This document shows, in pieces, positions 1 to 9,600 of a DNA stretch of 43,775 nt. The position numbers and the translations under genes were made by a program. Source of the DNA: Chlamydiota bacterium. GTDB lineage: Bacteria > Chlamydiota > Chlamydiia > Chlamydiales > Parachlamydiaceae. The stretch spans positions 1 to 43,775 of the forward strand of contig JABDFJ010000016.1 in the NCBI GenBank assembly GCA_013286645.1, read 5' to 3'. The notes below the pieces were generated by a model that saw only the letters and a list, made by a program, of their open reading frames with translations, was not told the DNA's origin and made no database searches. Position 1 is the stretch's first letter; every line of letters begins with the position of its first letter.

Positions 1-766
1 CCGTATTTGTGACGGCGGCGTACATCGTATCGGGATCTGAAGGTTTTCTAGCCAATGATGACACGGGGCCTGATCCCAATTGTTGTGGCCCCCCTGTGGA
101 TTCCAGGTTAAAGGTGGCACCTCCATCTGTACTTATATAGAAACCGTAGTTGGCAGCGGGTGCTACATTGGGAATTGCTTGCCTAACTAACGCATACGGT
201 GCGGTAGGTTCAAAAGTGGGGACGAAAATAGTGCCGCTAACATCTGGGGTGGTTAAATTGCGCGAAAGGACATTGGGGATGCTCATGCCAATTATGGTGT
301 TGTCTTCTCTATTCCAAGAAGCGCCACCATCATTTGAGACCGATAATCCAAGGGGATAGGTTCCTCTGCTGTGAGAAGCAAAAAAACCATTTCCCACGAC
401 GTCATTGCTAGATATGCCAGTGCCCGCACAAAGGGTGTTGTGGGTAGGGTCATCGGGGTCAAAAGAGATGCTAGTGTAGAAAAGAACGCGAGCGTTGTCT
501 AGAATTGGCACCCAGGATGTGCCGGCATCGCTGCTGAACCAGATGCCCCCATTGACGGTAGATAGGTAATAGGTGTTAGGGTCAGTGGGGTGGACGGCGA
601 TCGGACTGACGCAACCTGCATCTGAATTGTGTCCACCTTCTTGGAGGTTGAGGCTAGGTGCCGGACCCATGTTGATAAAGAGCGATGAGTCAAAGAACTG
701 TGAAGCTGCGAACAGGGGTAATGAAGCCAAGCATAGTGGCAATAGGCGTAGGTAGATGCGCAACAT
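1..766 (-). CDS. Secreted BNR/sialidase-type beta-propeller protein, 5' part only
   Basis: The reading frame is open from an ATG at 766 down to the window edge, so only the first 255 residues are present. An AGGAG lies 8 nt upstream of the ATG. The N-terminus is a typical signal peptide (MLRIYLRLLPLCLASLPLFA). Three copies of the BNR/Asp-box pattern follow: SSDAGTSW, SNDGGASW and STDGGATF, with NPNTYYLST- and DPDTMYAAV-like strands that recur in sortilin/sialidase-type propellers. The product is therefore probably an exported propeller protein. Asp boxes alone do not show glycosidase activity, so the function is open. It lies in its own transcription unit, divergent from nothing visible in the window. 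Confidence 0.8.
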   Translation of the reverse strand, partial: MLRIYLRLLPLCLASLPLFAASQFFDSSLFINMGPAPSLNLQEGGHNSDAGCVSPIAVHPTDPNTYYLSTVNGGIWFSSDAGTSWVPILDNARVLFYTSISFDPDDPTHNTLCAGTGISSNDVVGNGFFASHSRGTYPLGLSVSNDGGASWNREDNTIIGMSIPNVLSRNLTTPDVSGTIFVPTFEPTAPYALVRQAIPNVAPAANYGFYISTDGGATFNLESTGGPQQLGSGPVSSLARKPSDPDTMYAAVTNT

Positions 767-945
767 AGGGAACACTCCTTTTTTTATCAAAAATAATTTG
801 ATACGTTAGGTTGAAGATTTTGTCAATCAGGATGAAAAGAACGCAGCTGCTCCCGCTAAAAAAATCGCGCCCGAGTTCGTGAGCGCATTCTATTATCCAT
901 AAGTCCGCATTGCATCAAAACCATAGTGCGTAATTATTAAAAAAA

Positions 946-2481
946 TTAGTTACGAGAGCTGCTGGTCGAGCTAAGCATTTCCTTTAAGATAAAGGTAGCA
1001 AAAGGGACAATGTCGTGGTCTACACTAGCTATTTCCAGGGTGGAAAGGTATTCACTGCGATTCACGAGCTTCACAATAGTCCATGGATAACCTCCTGAGA
1101 CAAGCATGGAATTCATGAGGAAACGCCCGATGCGCCCATTTCCATCCATATAAGGATGAATATAAACAAAAATGAAATGACCTAGAATAGCTCTCACTGC
1201 AGGATGTGCCTCGCTTTTAAGGCAAAAGAAAAATGCCTCCATTGCATCAAGAAGGGCATCTTTGGATAAAGGAATATGGCGGGAATTTCGAATATACACC
1301 GGGGATTTTCTGTATCCCAACACATCTGTAGGCTTTAATATCCCAGCCCGTACAGAGGGAGCAAATAGATTTTGATACCATTTTGATAGATCTCTTTCTA
1401 ATGTTTCGACTGGATCAGCACCATCCAACATTTTCAAAAGGCTTTTTTTAACCTCTTTAAAAGCTTCATAATACCCTCTTGCGGCTAATCCATTGCGCGT
1501 TTCACTGTCGTCAGCATACAAATCTGGATTCCAATGATTATTTCTCACTTTATCGATGAGTTGTTGATCAACATCATACCCTTCAATGGAAAGAGAATTG
1601 TAAGCATCTTGTTTATAAATCTCATCGATGGCTGAAAGACACTCTTTAGAACTCATATGCTGCTTGCTGGGGTTCGGGAGGACTTTCAATATAAGCTCTC
1701 GGTAAGTGCTCCACATTGAAGAAATGCGCGCAGCATGGGGAGATATGGCTCGCGATATAGTCAAAGGGGCAGAATGCACAAATGGTATTTCAGGTTTTAT
1801 GTTAACTCCAAAATTTTGTAGACCGGAAATTAAACCATCTGCCATGGCATGATCATTCAAAAATTGGTAGGCTCCTATAAGTCGGGCTGCCGAAGCCTGG
1901 AATGCATGCTTAAAGATTGGTATCAGAAGCTGATCTGGAGATCGAATTAATCGGAGAGCGATTTCAGCCTGCTGAGGATATTTTCCAAAAAAAGTAGGGG
2001 TTGCTTTGCAAAGTGCATATCCTAACTCCATAATTTGCAGCCCATCGATTTCAACCCTCTCTTCTGGAAGATTGCGTGGATCCTTGTATGGAAACATCGA
2101 AGTTCTAAAAGGAAGAGTGATAGGCACTCCGCCGCCCCTCGAAACAATGACGATAATTTGTTCTGGAATAGTAGGAGATTTTGTGTGGATATCAATAGAA
2201 TTTTCAGCGGAAAGGCAGTAGTTTTTGGCATAGTGGTGATTAAGATACACAGAAACGAATTTCCAGAAATTTGCATACCAAACAGAAGATTCACCAGGTG
2301 CCATGTGAGGACGAACGATCATGTACCATCCTTTGATGATTGGCACCAACCAATGCGTGCGAAGCAATAACTCCCGATCCGCTCTTGCTATTTCGTTGCT
2401 CTGGACAATATTCCCTCCCCTGGTCTTTACCGTCTTAAGAACTCTCTCTAGTGCAGAACTGATTTTCTCTTGAAAACTCAC
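946..2481 (-). CDS. fic: Fic-domain protein with N-terminal AbiEi-like DNA-binding region
   Basis: Fic enzymes usually transfer AMP from ATP to target hydroxyls. The C-terminal part carries the full motif HPYMDGNGRIGR (residues 442-453) with the catalytic His442. A matching inhibitory motif, SLSIEG (296-301, pattern S/T-x-x-x-E-G/N), precedes it, which is the class II autoinhibited layout. Residues 1-60 look like the winged helix of AbiEi-type antitoxins (NIVQSNEIARADRELLLR, then LVPIIKGWYMIVRP). Residues 85-210 continue like the AbiEi C-domain (YCLSAENSIDIHT, then PEQIIVIVSRGG). At 511 residues this is a fusion rather than a bare Fic protein. No partner gene is adjacent. Four repeated boxes sit directly upstream and may be its own operator (inference). 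Fic call is firm; the AbiEi similarity is by pattern only. Confidence 0.9.
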   Translation of the reverse strand: MSFQEKISSALERVLKTVKTRGGNIVQSNEIARADRELLLRTHWLVPIIKGWYMIVRPHMAPGESSVWYANFWKFVSVYLNHHYAKNYCLSAENSIDIHTKSPTIPEQIIVIVSRGGGVPITLPFRTSMFPYKDPRNLPEERVEIDGLQIMELGYALCKATPTFFGKYPQQAEIALRLIRSPDQLLIPIFKHAFQASAARLIGAYQFLNDHAMADGLISGLQNFGVNIKPEIPFVHSAPLTISRAISPHAARISSMWSTYRELILKVLPNPSKQHMSSKECLSAIDEIYKQDAYNSLSIEGYDVDQQLIDKVRNNHWNPDLYADDSETRNGLAARGYYEAFKEVKKSLLKMLDGADPVETLERDLSKWYQNLFAPSVRAGILKPTDVLGYRKSPVYIRNSRHIPLSKDALLDAMEAFFFCLKSEAHPAVRAILGHFIFVYIHPYMDGNGRIGRFLMNSMLVSGGYPWTIVKLVNRSEYLSTLEIASVDHDIVPFATFILKEMLSSTSSSRN

Positions 2482-2484
2482 AAA

Positions 2485-2570
2485 TAACTCGATTTATGCG
2501 TTGGTGTTTACTCTAACTTTATGTTAGCACTTACTCGAATTTCATGCCATCATTTACTCGAAATTTATGC
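2485..2570. promoter_or_regulatory. Four direct-repeat boxes upstream of the Fic fusion gene (putative operator)
   Basis: Four imperfect copies of a 17-bp box, best copy TTACTCGAAATTTATGC on the + strand, lie at 2485-2499 (shortened), 2508-2524, 2531-2547 and 2554-2570. Starts are spaced 23-24 bp apart, about two helical turns, so all boxes face the same side. The array begins 3 nt upstream of the Fic gene ATG (2481). An array like this suggests cooperative binding by a DNA-binding protein; the winged-helix N-terminus of the adjacent gene is the natural candidate. Confidence 0.6.
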
Positions 2571-2720
2571 ATTTTATCGCAGCCTATCAAGAGCTATATT
2601 TGGAGTTATAAGTAGGCACAATGGCTAAGTGGACAATCCTGTCTGAATTTAGAAGTTCCTCGCCTTTTATTCATGGATGCATTATCCTTTGCTTCTAAAT
2701 CTTTAATACTTAATTAATCT

Positions 2721-4628
2721 ATGAATCGCCTCTTTAAAATTGCTTTCTCCAAACATAAACACCGCTTTTTGATCGGCCTCACCCTCGTGGCGATGTTTTT
2801 ACTCACCTTTGCCTCGCAGCTTGAAATCTTCACTTTAGGCGTGATCACCAAAAAAGGACCGGATTTCTTTGAGCTCTTTGCTCCTATCAAGGATGGTGAA
2901 CTTACTAAAGTCGATGCCATCACATTGCAGCAAGTCGATGAGCGCTTTCATGCTATCGATGGCACAGGACAAGGGGTGATCGATAAACAAGACACATCAA
3001 AATTTCTAGCTCAATGGCGCCATAAGGATTTTATAGAGACTGTGATGAATTCTCTCGATAGCGTTTTCGACGTTTCGGGGAATATTATGCACCTAGCCAT
3101 GATGGTGGTGATTGTGGCTCTATTTAAGGCCATCACACTCTTTACGCATCGCTTTAGCACACGTTTGGTGGCGATTCGCATCAGTAGCGATTTGCGTCAG
3201 GATTATTTTGAACACATCCAATCCCTGCCCATGAGCTTTTATCAGCAACACAATATGGGGAGCTTATCATCGCGTGTGGTGGGCGATGCAGCTCTGATTG
3301 CGGAAGCTTTCAATGCTTGCTTGGTCAATTACCTGCAAACCCCCTTTACGGTAGCGACAACGCTTACCTTATGCTTTTTGACCTCATGGCAGCTGTCGTT
3401 AATCATCTTCCTCGGCTTTCCCTTGCTTGTCTTTCCCATTATCTTTTTAGCTAAGCGTGTCAAGCGCATCTCTAAGCAGATACAGAAAAACCAGGAGCAC
3501 TTCACTTCTGTCCTGCTCGACTTCCTCGGCGGCATTCAGACCGTGAAAGTGTTTGCGATGGAGGACTTTTCATTACGCAAGTATCGCGAGCAGAACCAAC
3601 ATATGGCGAACTTAGAAAAGCGCAGCGCGCGTTATGATCTTTCTTCACGTCCCATCGTGCATACCATTGGGATGATGTTTTTAGCCACAGCTTTGTTGTA
3701 TGGACTCTATGGATTGCACATGAGTGTTTCTGAAGTGCTCTTCTATTGCGGCATGCTGTACATCTTCTATGAGCCCATCAAGAAGTTTGCTGAAGAGAAT
3801 AGCCACATCCAACGCGGTGTGGCGGCAGCCGAAAGGATGTATGAGGTGATGGATCTTAAGCCTCAAATTGAAGATGGGAACGACACATTAGAGTTCAATG
3901 CAACCGATGGAGATATCACCTTCGACAATGTCAGCTTCCGTTATGGCGATGAATGGATCGTCAGAGATTTCTCTCTTAAGATCAAAAAAGGGGAGGCTGT
4001 GGCATTGGTGGGTCCGACAGGGGCTGGAAAATCAACGATCGCTCAGCTATTGCCGCGCCTGTATGATGTCCAAGAAGGAAGCATCTTGATTAATGGCAAG
4101 CCCATCCAGACGTATACCCAAAAGTCATTACGGGATGCTATCGCATTTGTCCCTCAGAAGCCATTTTTATTCATCGATACAGTCTCGCGCAACATTGCTT
4201 TTGGAAGGGAATTTTCTGACGAACGCATTTTAGATGCGGCGAAACGGGCGCATGCCGATGAGTTTATTCAGAGCATGCCACTAAAATATGCTACGGAAGT
4301 GTCTGAAGGGGGTAAAAATCTTTCAGGTGGCCAACAGCAGCGGTTGGCAATTGCCAGGGCACTTGTTAAGCAAGCTCCTATTCTTGTGATGGATGAGGCC
4401 ACATCGGCCTTGGATGCTGTCAGTGAGAATTATATTAAGACCGCCGTCAGTCAATTGAGAGGAGAGGTCACCCAGATTATTATTGCTCATCGCTTATCCA
4501 CGATTGAGCATGTGGATAAGATTGTCTATCTAGAGAAAGGCAGAAAAGTAGCAGAAGGCACGAAAGATGAACTGCTGCGCGACTGTCCTGGATTTAGGCG
4601 CATGTGGGAAATGATGATGCATCAGTAA
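2721..4628 (+). CDS. ABC exporter, MsbA-type half-transporter with EF-hand-like loop
   Basis: A membrane domain and an ATPase domain are fused in one 635-residue chain, the usual layout of homodimeric exporters of lipids or drugs. The ATPase half shows Walker A GPTGAGKST, signature LSGGQQQR, Walker B ILVMDEATSALD and the switch histidine in IIAHRLST. Between the first and second membrane segments (about residues 45-110) there is a long loop. It contains an EF-hand-like stretch, DGTGQGVIDKQD (80-91), flanked by helix-like sequence on both sides. The loop is in the position that faces the periplasm. The gene is followed 41 nt later by yhhQ. The substrate cannot be read from sequence; lipid A export is possible. 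Confidence 0.93.
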   Translation: MNRLFKIAFSKHKHRFLIGLTLVAMFLLTFASQLEIFTLGVITKKGPDFFELFAPIKDGELTKVDAITLQQVDERFHAIDGTGQGVIDKQDTSKFLAQWRHKDFIETVMNSLDSVFDVSGNIMHLAMMVVIVALFKAITLFTHRFSTRLVAIRISSDLRQDYFEHIQSLPMSFYQQHNMGSLSSRVVGDAALIAEAFNACLVNYLQTPFTVATTLTLCFLTSWQLSLIIFLGFPLLVFPIIFLAKRVKRISKQIQKNQEHFTSVLLDFLGGIQTVKVFAMEDFSLRKYREQNQHMANLEKRSARYDLSSRPIVHTIGMMFLATALLYGLYGLHMSVSEVLFYCGMLYIFYEPIKKFAEENSHIQRGVAAAERMYEVMDLKPQIEDGNDTLEFNATDGDITFDNVSFRYGDEWIVRDFSLKIKKGEAVALVGPTGAGKSTIAQLLPRLYDVQEGSILINGKPIQTYTQKSLRDAIAFVPQKPFLFIDTVSRNIAFGREFSDERILDAAKRAHADEFIQSMPLKYATEVSEGGKNLSGGQQQRLAIARALVKQAPILVMDEATSALDAVSENYIKTAVSQLRGEVTQIIIAHRLSTIEHVDKIVYLEKGRKVAEGTKDELLRDCPGFRRMWEMMMHQ

Positions 4629-4669
4629 AATGCTGGTTAGTTATTTGTTTTTGTGCTATTATTTTCTGA

Positions 4670-5332
4670 ATGAATGAACTTTTATTTCTTTTCCATGTCA
4701 TTGTTGTGCTGTTATTTACCTTTATTGCTTTGCGTATTGGTAAAGAATCTCTGATCGCCTGGATGGCCTTATTGGCCGTAATTTCAAATCTCTTCGTCGT
4801 CAAGCAAACAGAACTTTTTGCACTACAAGTGACGTGTGCCGATGTCTATGCGGTGGGGGCTTTTTTAACCCTGAATTTGATTCAAGAATATTATGGTAAG
4901 GAGTGTGCCACTAGGACTTGCATCATCGCGCTTGGAGCGCAAGTGGCATTGCTCTTTCTTTCTCAGTTGCATATCATGTACATTCCTTCTGTCTATGATG
5001 CAACGCATGAAGCTTTTAATTTGATTTTGACTCCCTATCCGCGCATTGTGATCGCTTCTTTCGCGGTCTTTTATTTCGTTCAGCGTTTCGACATCTTGAT
5101 TTTTCAACGCATGCGTGACAAACTGCCTTTTGCGTCTTTTGCCTTTCGTAGTACGATATGCCTGATTTTGTCGCAATTGCTTGATACCATTTTATTTTCA
5201 GTGTTTGGCCTTTGGGGAATTGTGCATTCCCTTTGGGATGTGATGTTAATGAGTTTTCTAATCAAGCTCATTGTCATTGCTCTGACTTCACCTTTAACCT
5301 ATCTCTCTCGTTATATAGAGCCTGCCAGATGA
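4670..5332 (+). CDS. yhhQ: Queuosine-precursor transporter, YhhQ family
   Basis: A 220-residue polytopic membrane protein with about six hydrophobic segments and the family's early conserved stretch (SNLFVVKQTELFALQVTCADVY, read in two parts; then LIQEYYGKE). YhhQ proteins import queuosine precursors (preQ0, preQ1 or queuine). Its TGA stop overlaps the ATG of tgt (ATGA), so the two are translationally coupled. Transporter and base-exchange enzyme side by side make a minimal salvage route with no biosynthesis genes nearby. The same pairing of functions is known from Chlamydia trachomatis. Confidence 0.88.
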   Translation: MNELLFLFHVIVVLLFTFIALRIGKESLIAWMALLAVISNLFVVKQTELFALQVTCADVYAVGAFLTLNLIQEYYGKECATRTCIIALGAQVALLFLSQLHIMYIPSVYDATHEAFNLILTPYPRIVIASFAVFYFVQRFDILIFQRMRDKLPFASFAFRSTICLILSQLLDTILFSVFGLWGIVHSLWDVMLMSFLIKLIVIALTSPLTYLSRYIEPAR

Positions 5333-6459
5333 CATATTTTCGTTTCGAACTGCTCCATACCTCTAAAAAGTCCCGTGCCCGTGTTGGCAAGATCCATACG
5401 CCCCATGGGGTGATCGATACGCCAAATTTTGTGGCTGTGGGCACCAATGGGACCTTAAAAGCGCTTGATAACGATATGGTCCAAAAGATTGGCCTGCAGC
5501 TCATGTTCTGCAACACTTATCACTTGATGTTGCAGCCTGGCACAGAAGTCGTGCGCCAGGCCGGTGGGTTGCATCGCTTTATCCATCGCGACATGCCCAT
5601 TATTACCGACTCTGGAGGATTTCAGGTTTTTAGCTTGGCCTATGGATCGGTAGCTAATGAACTTAAAAGCAAGGGTATAAAAAAAACTGATGGGATGGTG
5701 CTAAAAATCAGTGAAGATGGCGTGCTCTTTCGCAGCTATCGGGATGGATCGAAGATGTTGCTCACGCCTGAAACATCGATTCAAGCGCAGAAGGATTTAG
5801 GGGCAGATATCATCATCCCATTTGATGAGTTGCCTCCTTATCACATTGAGAAGAAGTTGTTGATAGAATCATTAGAAAGAACACACCGTTGGGAAGAGCG
5901 TTCTTTGAAGGAGCATCTCAAAGATCCCCAGCAACAAGCGATGTATGCTGTGGTGCATGGAGGTGTGGATGTCGAATTAAGGGCGAAAAGCTGCTCTTTT
6001 CTTTCTAAATTACCATTTGATGGATTTGCCATTGGGGGCAGTTTGGGTAAAACAAAACATGAGCTCTTTGAGCTGTTGGATCATACTGTCGTGCAATTGG
6101 ATGCTTCGAAACCCAACCATTTGCTTGGCATTGGCGATTTGGAATCGATCGAGCAATCTATTCCAAAGGGTATCGATACTTTTGACAGTTCCTATCCCAC
6201 CCGAGCTGCACGCCATGGTGTGGCCATCACTTCACAAGGTCCGCTCAACTTGACAAAAGGGGAGTATCGCAACCAGTTCAGGCCGATAGATGCTACTTGC
6301 AGCTGTCCTACCTGTGCCAATTTCACGTTGGCGTATATCCATCACCTTTTCAAAGCCAAAGAGATGACAGCTTTGACATTAGCTTCAGTGCACAATTTGC
6401 ATCAGATGGTTGAAATCATGAAAGCTTATCGGCAGAAGATCTTGCAAGACCAAATCTAA
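5329..6459 (+). CDS. tgt: tRNA-guanine/queuine transglycosylase
   Basis: Exchanges guanine-34 of tRNAs with GUN anticodons for a queuosine base. The start at 5329 (MTYFRFELLH) gives 376 residues, the normal family length, and overlaps the yhhQ stop. Seen: base-recognition Asp94 in TDSGGFQVFSL, nucleophile Asp283 in GIDTFDSSYPTR, and a zinc site C-x-C-x2-C (324-329) with His355. Substrate-pocket residues depart from preQ1-type bacterial enzymes: the loop reads FDELPP where Zymomonas has FDECTP, and GGSLG where it has GGLAVG. Loss of the Val233 side chain to Gly is what eukaryotic enzymes use to admit queuine. This enzyme probably uses imported queuine (inference). Confidence 0.97.
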   Translation: MTYFRFELLHTSKKSRARVGKIHTPHGVIDTPNFVAVGTNGTLKALDNDMVQKIGLQLMFCNTYHLMLQPGTEVVRQAGGLHRFIHRDMPIITDSGGFQVFSLAYGSVANELKSKGIKKTDGMVLKISEDGVLFRSYRDGSKMLLTPETSIQAQKDLGADIIIPFDELPPYHIEKKLLIESLERTHRWEERSLKEHLKDPQQQAMYAVVHGGVDVELRAKSCSFLSKLPFDGFAIGGSLGKTKHELFELLDHTVVQLDASKPNHLLGIGDLESIEQSIPKGIDTFDSSYPTRAARHGVAITSQGPLNLTKGEYRNQFRPIDATCSCPTCANFTLAYIHHLFKAKEMTALTLASVHNLHQMVEIMKAYRQKILQDQI

Positions 6460-6486
6460 TTGCATACTGCATCGAAGACATATAAT

Positions 6487-6616
6487 CTAAATTTCGTGCC
6501 CGTGTGCGTGCCCGTGCCCGAAAAACTAACTATACGTTATGTGCCCATACTAATGGATACGGCTCGTAGGCAAGTTCGGGCACGGGCACGGGCACGCACA
6601 CGGGCACGAAATTTAG
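6487..6616. repeat. Inverted repeat with arms of GTGCCC hexamers, between convergent genes
   Basis: Left arm 6487-6522 reads CTAAATTTCGTGCCCG and on through GTGCCC units. Right arm 6575-6616 is its reverse complement with one extra hexamer. The arms are bounded by the same AAATTT edge on both sides. The element fills the junction between tgt (+) and the ankyrin-type gene (-), ending 2 bp before the latter's stop codon. It could act as a bidirectional terminator or be a non-autonomous mobile element; neither is shown. Confidence 0.85.
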
Positions 6617-6617
6617 G

Positions 6618-9600
6618 CTATACTGAAGCCAGAATATTTGTCGGTTGGAACTTTTGCATGATGATATTAGCTAAGGCTTTGTTTTGCTCTTCCGAAAAGC
6701 CTGCTTGCTTTTGGATTTCAGCAATTTTAAGCAATATCTCCGGCATGCTTCTATTGTAGCTAAAGCAATCTGCCATATCTTTTTGCAAGTATTGAAGCGC
6801 TTCCGATTCCTTAAAAATCGCTTGCTTGCGCACTTCTTTCAGCACGTCATCCATGATGAGAGCTAGAATGCGATTTAAACGTTTCCTCAATTCTGCTTCT
6901 TTCTTGCGATCTATGTCATTGGCATATTTAAAGCGCCGCCACACCTCTTTTGATGTCGCTCCCAGCTGTGTGATCGTATTGTCATACCCTCTGTGGGCAT
7001 TTTCGATGTCGTACAGCAGCGCACCAGCTTGCCAGTTCATCAAAAGTTCTATGCCAAAACCAACGATCATCAAACTCAGCTTGGTGGCAAATTCCACGCT
7101 CCAGGCAGCAAAAAAGCCTGAGATAATGCCGTGTGTCGCAGAAGTTGTTACGAAAGTACTTGTCACAGCCAACTTTAACGAGTTTGCTAAGGCAAAGTTT
7201 AGGGCAGTTTTGGCGGGCAATACAAGTCCAATATCTTTGACCCATTCTGCGGCAACTTCCCCTGCGCGCAATTTACCGATGTCTGACATGCTGCCAGCCT
7301 CGTTAGCAGGCATGAGCAGGTAATCATCTAAGCGGTTCATTAGATCGCGTGAAATAATGTCTTGGACGGCTTTGCCGTGTCCATTTTGCAAATTGAAGAC
7401 ATCGATGCCATTTAAGAGCTTTTTTCCCGTGATTTGTGCTGCTAGTCCTGTGGTGGATAGGCCTTCTTTGAGGGTGAGGGCGGTTTGTTTACTACGGGCC
7501 ACTTGATATTGCATGGCTTGATTGTCAGGTTTCACTTCTATTAGGCGTTGTTGCATTTTTTGAGCGACTAGTGCAATGGTTGGTACATCATTGGATTGGG
7601 CTGCGAGGTGCAGGAGGGTTTCGCCATTCCTATTTTGCCATTCCAACACATCGTCAGGGAAATCTATCGTCTCAAGGACATTTTTCATGCCAAGCTTTGC
7701 TGCCATCATGATCAGCGGCTTTTTATGCACATACACAATGTTCTCTGAAGAGTTGTAGATAGGGGAGTTTAATTCCTTAACCTTATTCTTCACCCATTCA
7801 ATGCCGCCATATTGTATTTGGGCGTCCATCATTTTTTCTATGAGGTCTGGCACATCACAGCGTTCAAAAAGCATATCCATGATGTGATCTCGATAGTCAT
7901 GAGGGAAATAGCGCATTTCATTGACAGCTTTGATGAATGTGGCAGAAGGCTTCCAGCTATCGGGGAGGCTGTACATTAGGGACAGCATAGCCTCAGCATC
8001 GCGGCGTTTGACAGCTTGGTTGAGTGTCTTAATGACAGCTTTTCGGTTGTTGCTATGGATAACGTCGATGACTTTCTTTTGGAATAGCTCTCGTTTTGTC
8101 TCTGCTTTTACAATGAATGGTGAGGTTTGCTTTTGGCGCTTAGCTTCATACTGGCTTAAGTTCAGTTGTATGCCGTAGCATAGTTTTGAGATGCTGGTAG
8201 CAAGTTTTTGTATTGCGAGCGAGGCTCCAATGCCAGCACCCATGCCTCCATAGGCAGGAGCATTGACTGCGATGGCACGTGTGACAACATCGAAGTTGGG
8301 AGGGAAGATAATGCTGGCCGTTGAGGCAGCAGCTCCGAAGGCTTTGCCAACAATTTCAGAGGTGATCCTGAGGATGGAAGAGACATTCAGCTGAGTTTTT
8401 TTGAGGTAGAAAGCCATACTGCTAAACGATCCCATTTTATTGCCGTCGAGGTTGTATAGCGCGTCTAGTTGATGTGCCATCTTTAATTCGATGCTATGGG
8501 CGGGGATGTCTCCTGCTTGGTCTTTGACCATAAAGGCATTTTTAATACCTAATTGATTTTCTGTGCAGAGGGCCACGAGCTGGATGAGTTTGGCATTGTT
8601 GCCTTTAGCGGCATAATGTAAGAGCGTTTTCGTTTGTAAGTTTTTCCCCTGCAATAGATCGAGCGGTAGTTTCGGCAGATGTTTGTTATCATCAAGATTC
8701 AGTTTTTCCAGCTCAAAGCCAAAAGCTTGAGTGAGGAGGGCAGAGTCGCCCATGCGGACGGCCAAAGCACGGCAGCTATCGTACTTCATTTCCAAAGTAC
8801 GTATATAGCTTGCAAGGGCTAGTTTATCAGGATTCTTTGGTGCTCGCTCGTTATGCAGCAGTTTCTTCAAGGCTTCTGATTGATCTTGCAAGTCGTTTTC
8901 TATGATTTTAAGTGATTCTCTTCTGAAAGGATCGGTCTTCAATTGGAAGATTTCCTCTTTGCATTTGGCTAGGTCTTGTCCAATAAGCTCTTTGGCGAAG
9001 GTATGGCGTCCAGAATTAACCAGGTAGTCGATAATTCTTTCACGGCCATTGGCGTCTGGCGCGGTATGGAAGAGATTCGTTAAGATTTCTCGTTTATCGG
9101 CTTCGCTGGCATAAGAGATGTCGCTAAAGGCTTGCAAGAGATCGTCGGTGACTTCAGCGTACAAACCATTTTTGATGATGAAATTGGTGTCAGCGAATTT
9201 CTGATGCACTAATGAAGATTTCAGCAGGTTGTTATAGTGTAATTTTTTATTCTTTTTGCCGCGAAAGAGGTTTTTTAGTGCTTCGAAGGCAGCCTCAAGA
9301 AGGGTATTTTTTTTCACTAACAGGGGCTTTAACTTAGCAAGGAGTTCCGGTTGCTTTTGGTACTGTCGATATAAGGCCGTAAATGAAGGCGCATCGGGAT
9401 CTTTAGATTTCAATGCTTGACGGAGTGCTCTATTGGCTTGTAGCACTTCACTCGCCATGCCTTCGATGCGCCTTGTCAAGGCTAAAGCCTCTTGATTGAT
9501 CGTTAGCAGGTGGTGTTGGATGTATCTGGCCCCTTTGATCAAACCAAAAAGTGCCGCCGCAGCTACAGCGCCAATTTTACTGATTCCACTGCGCCAGCCG

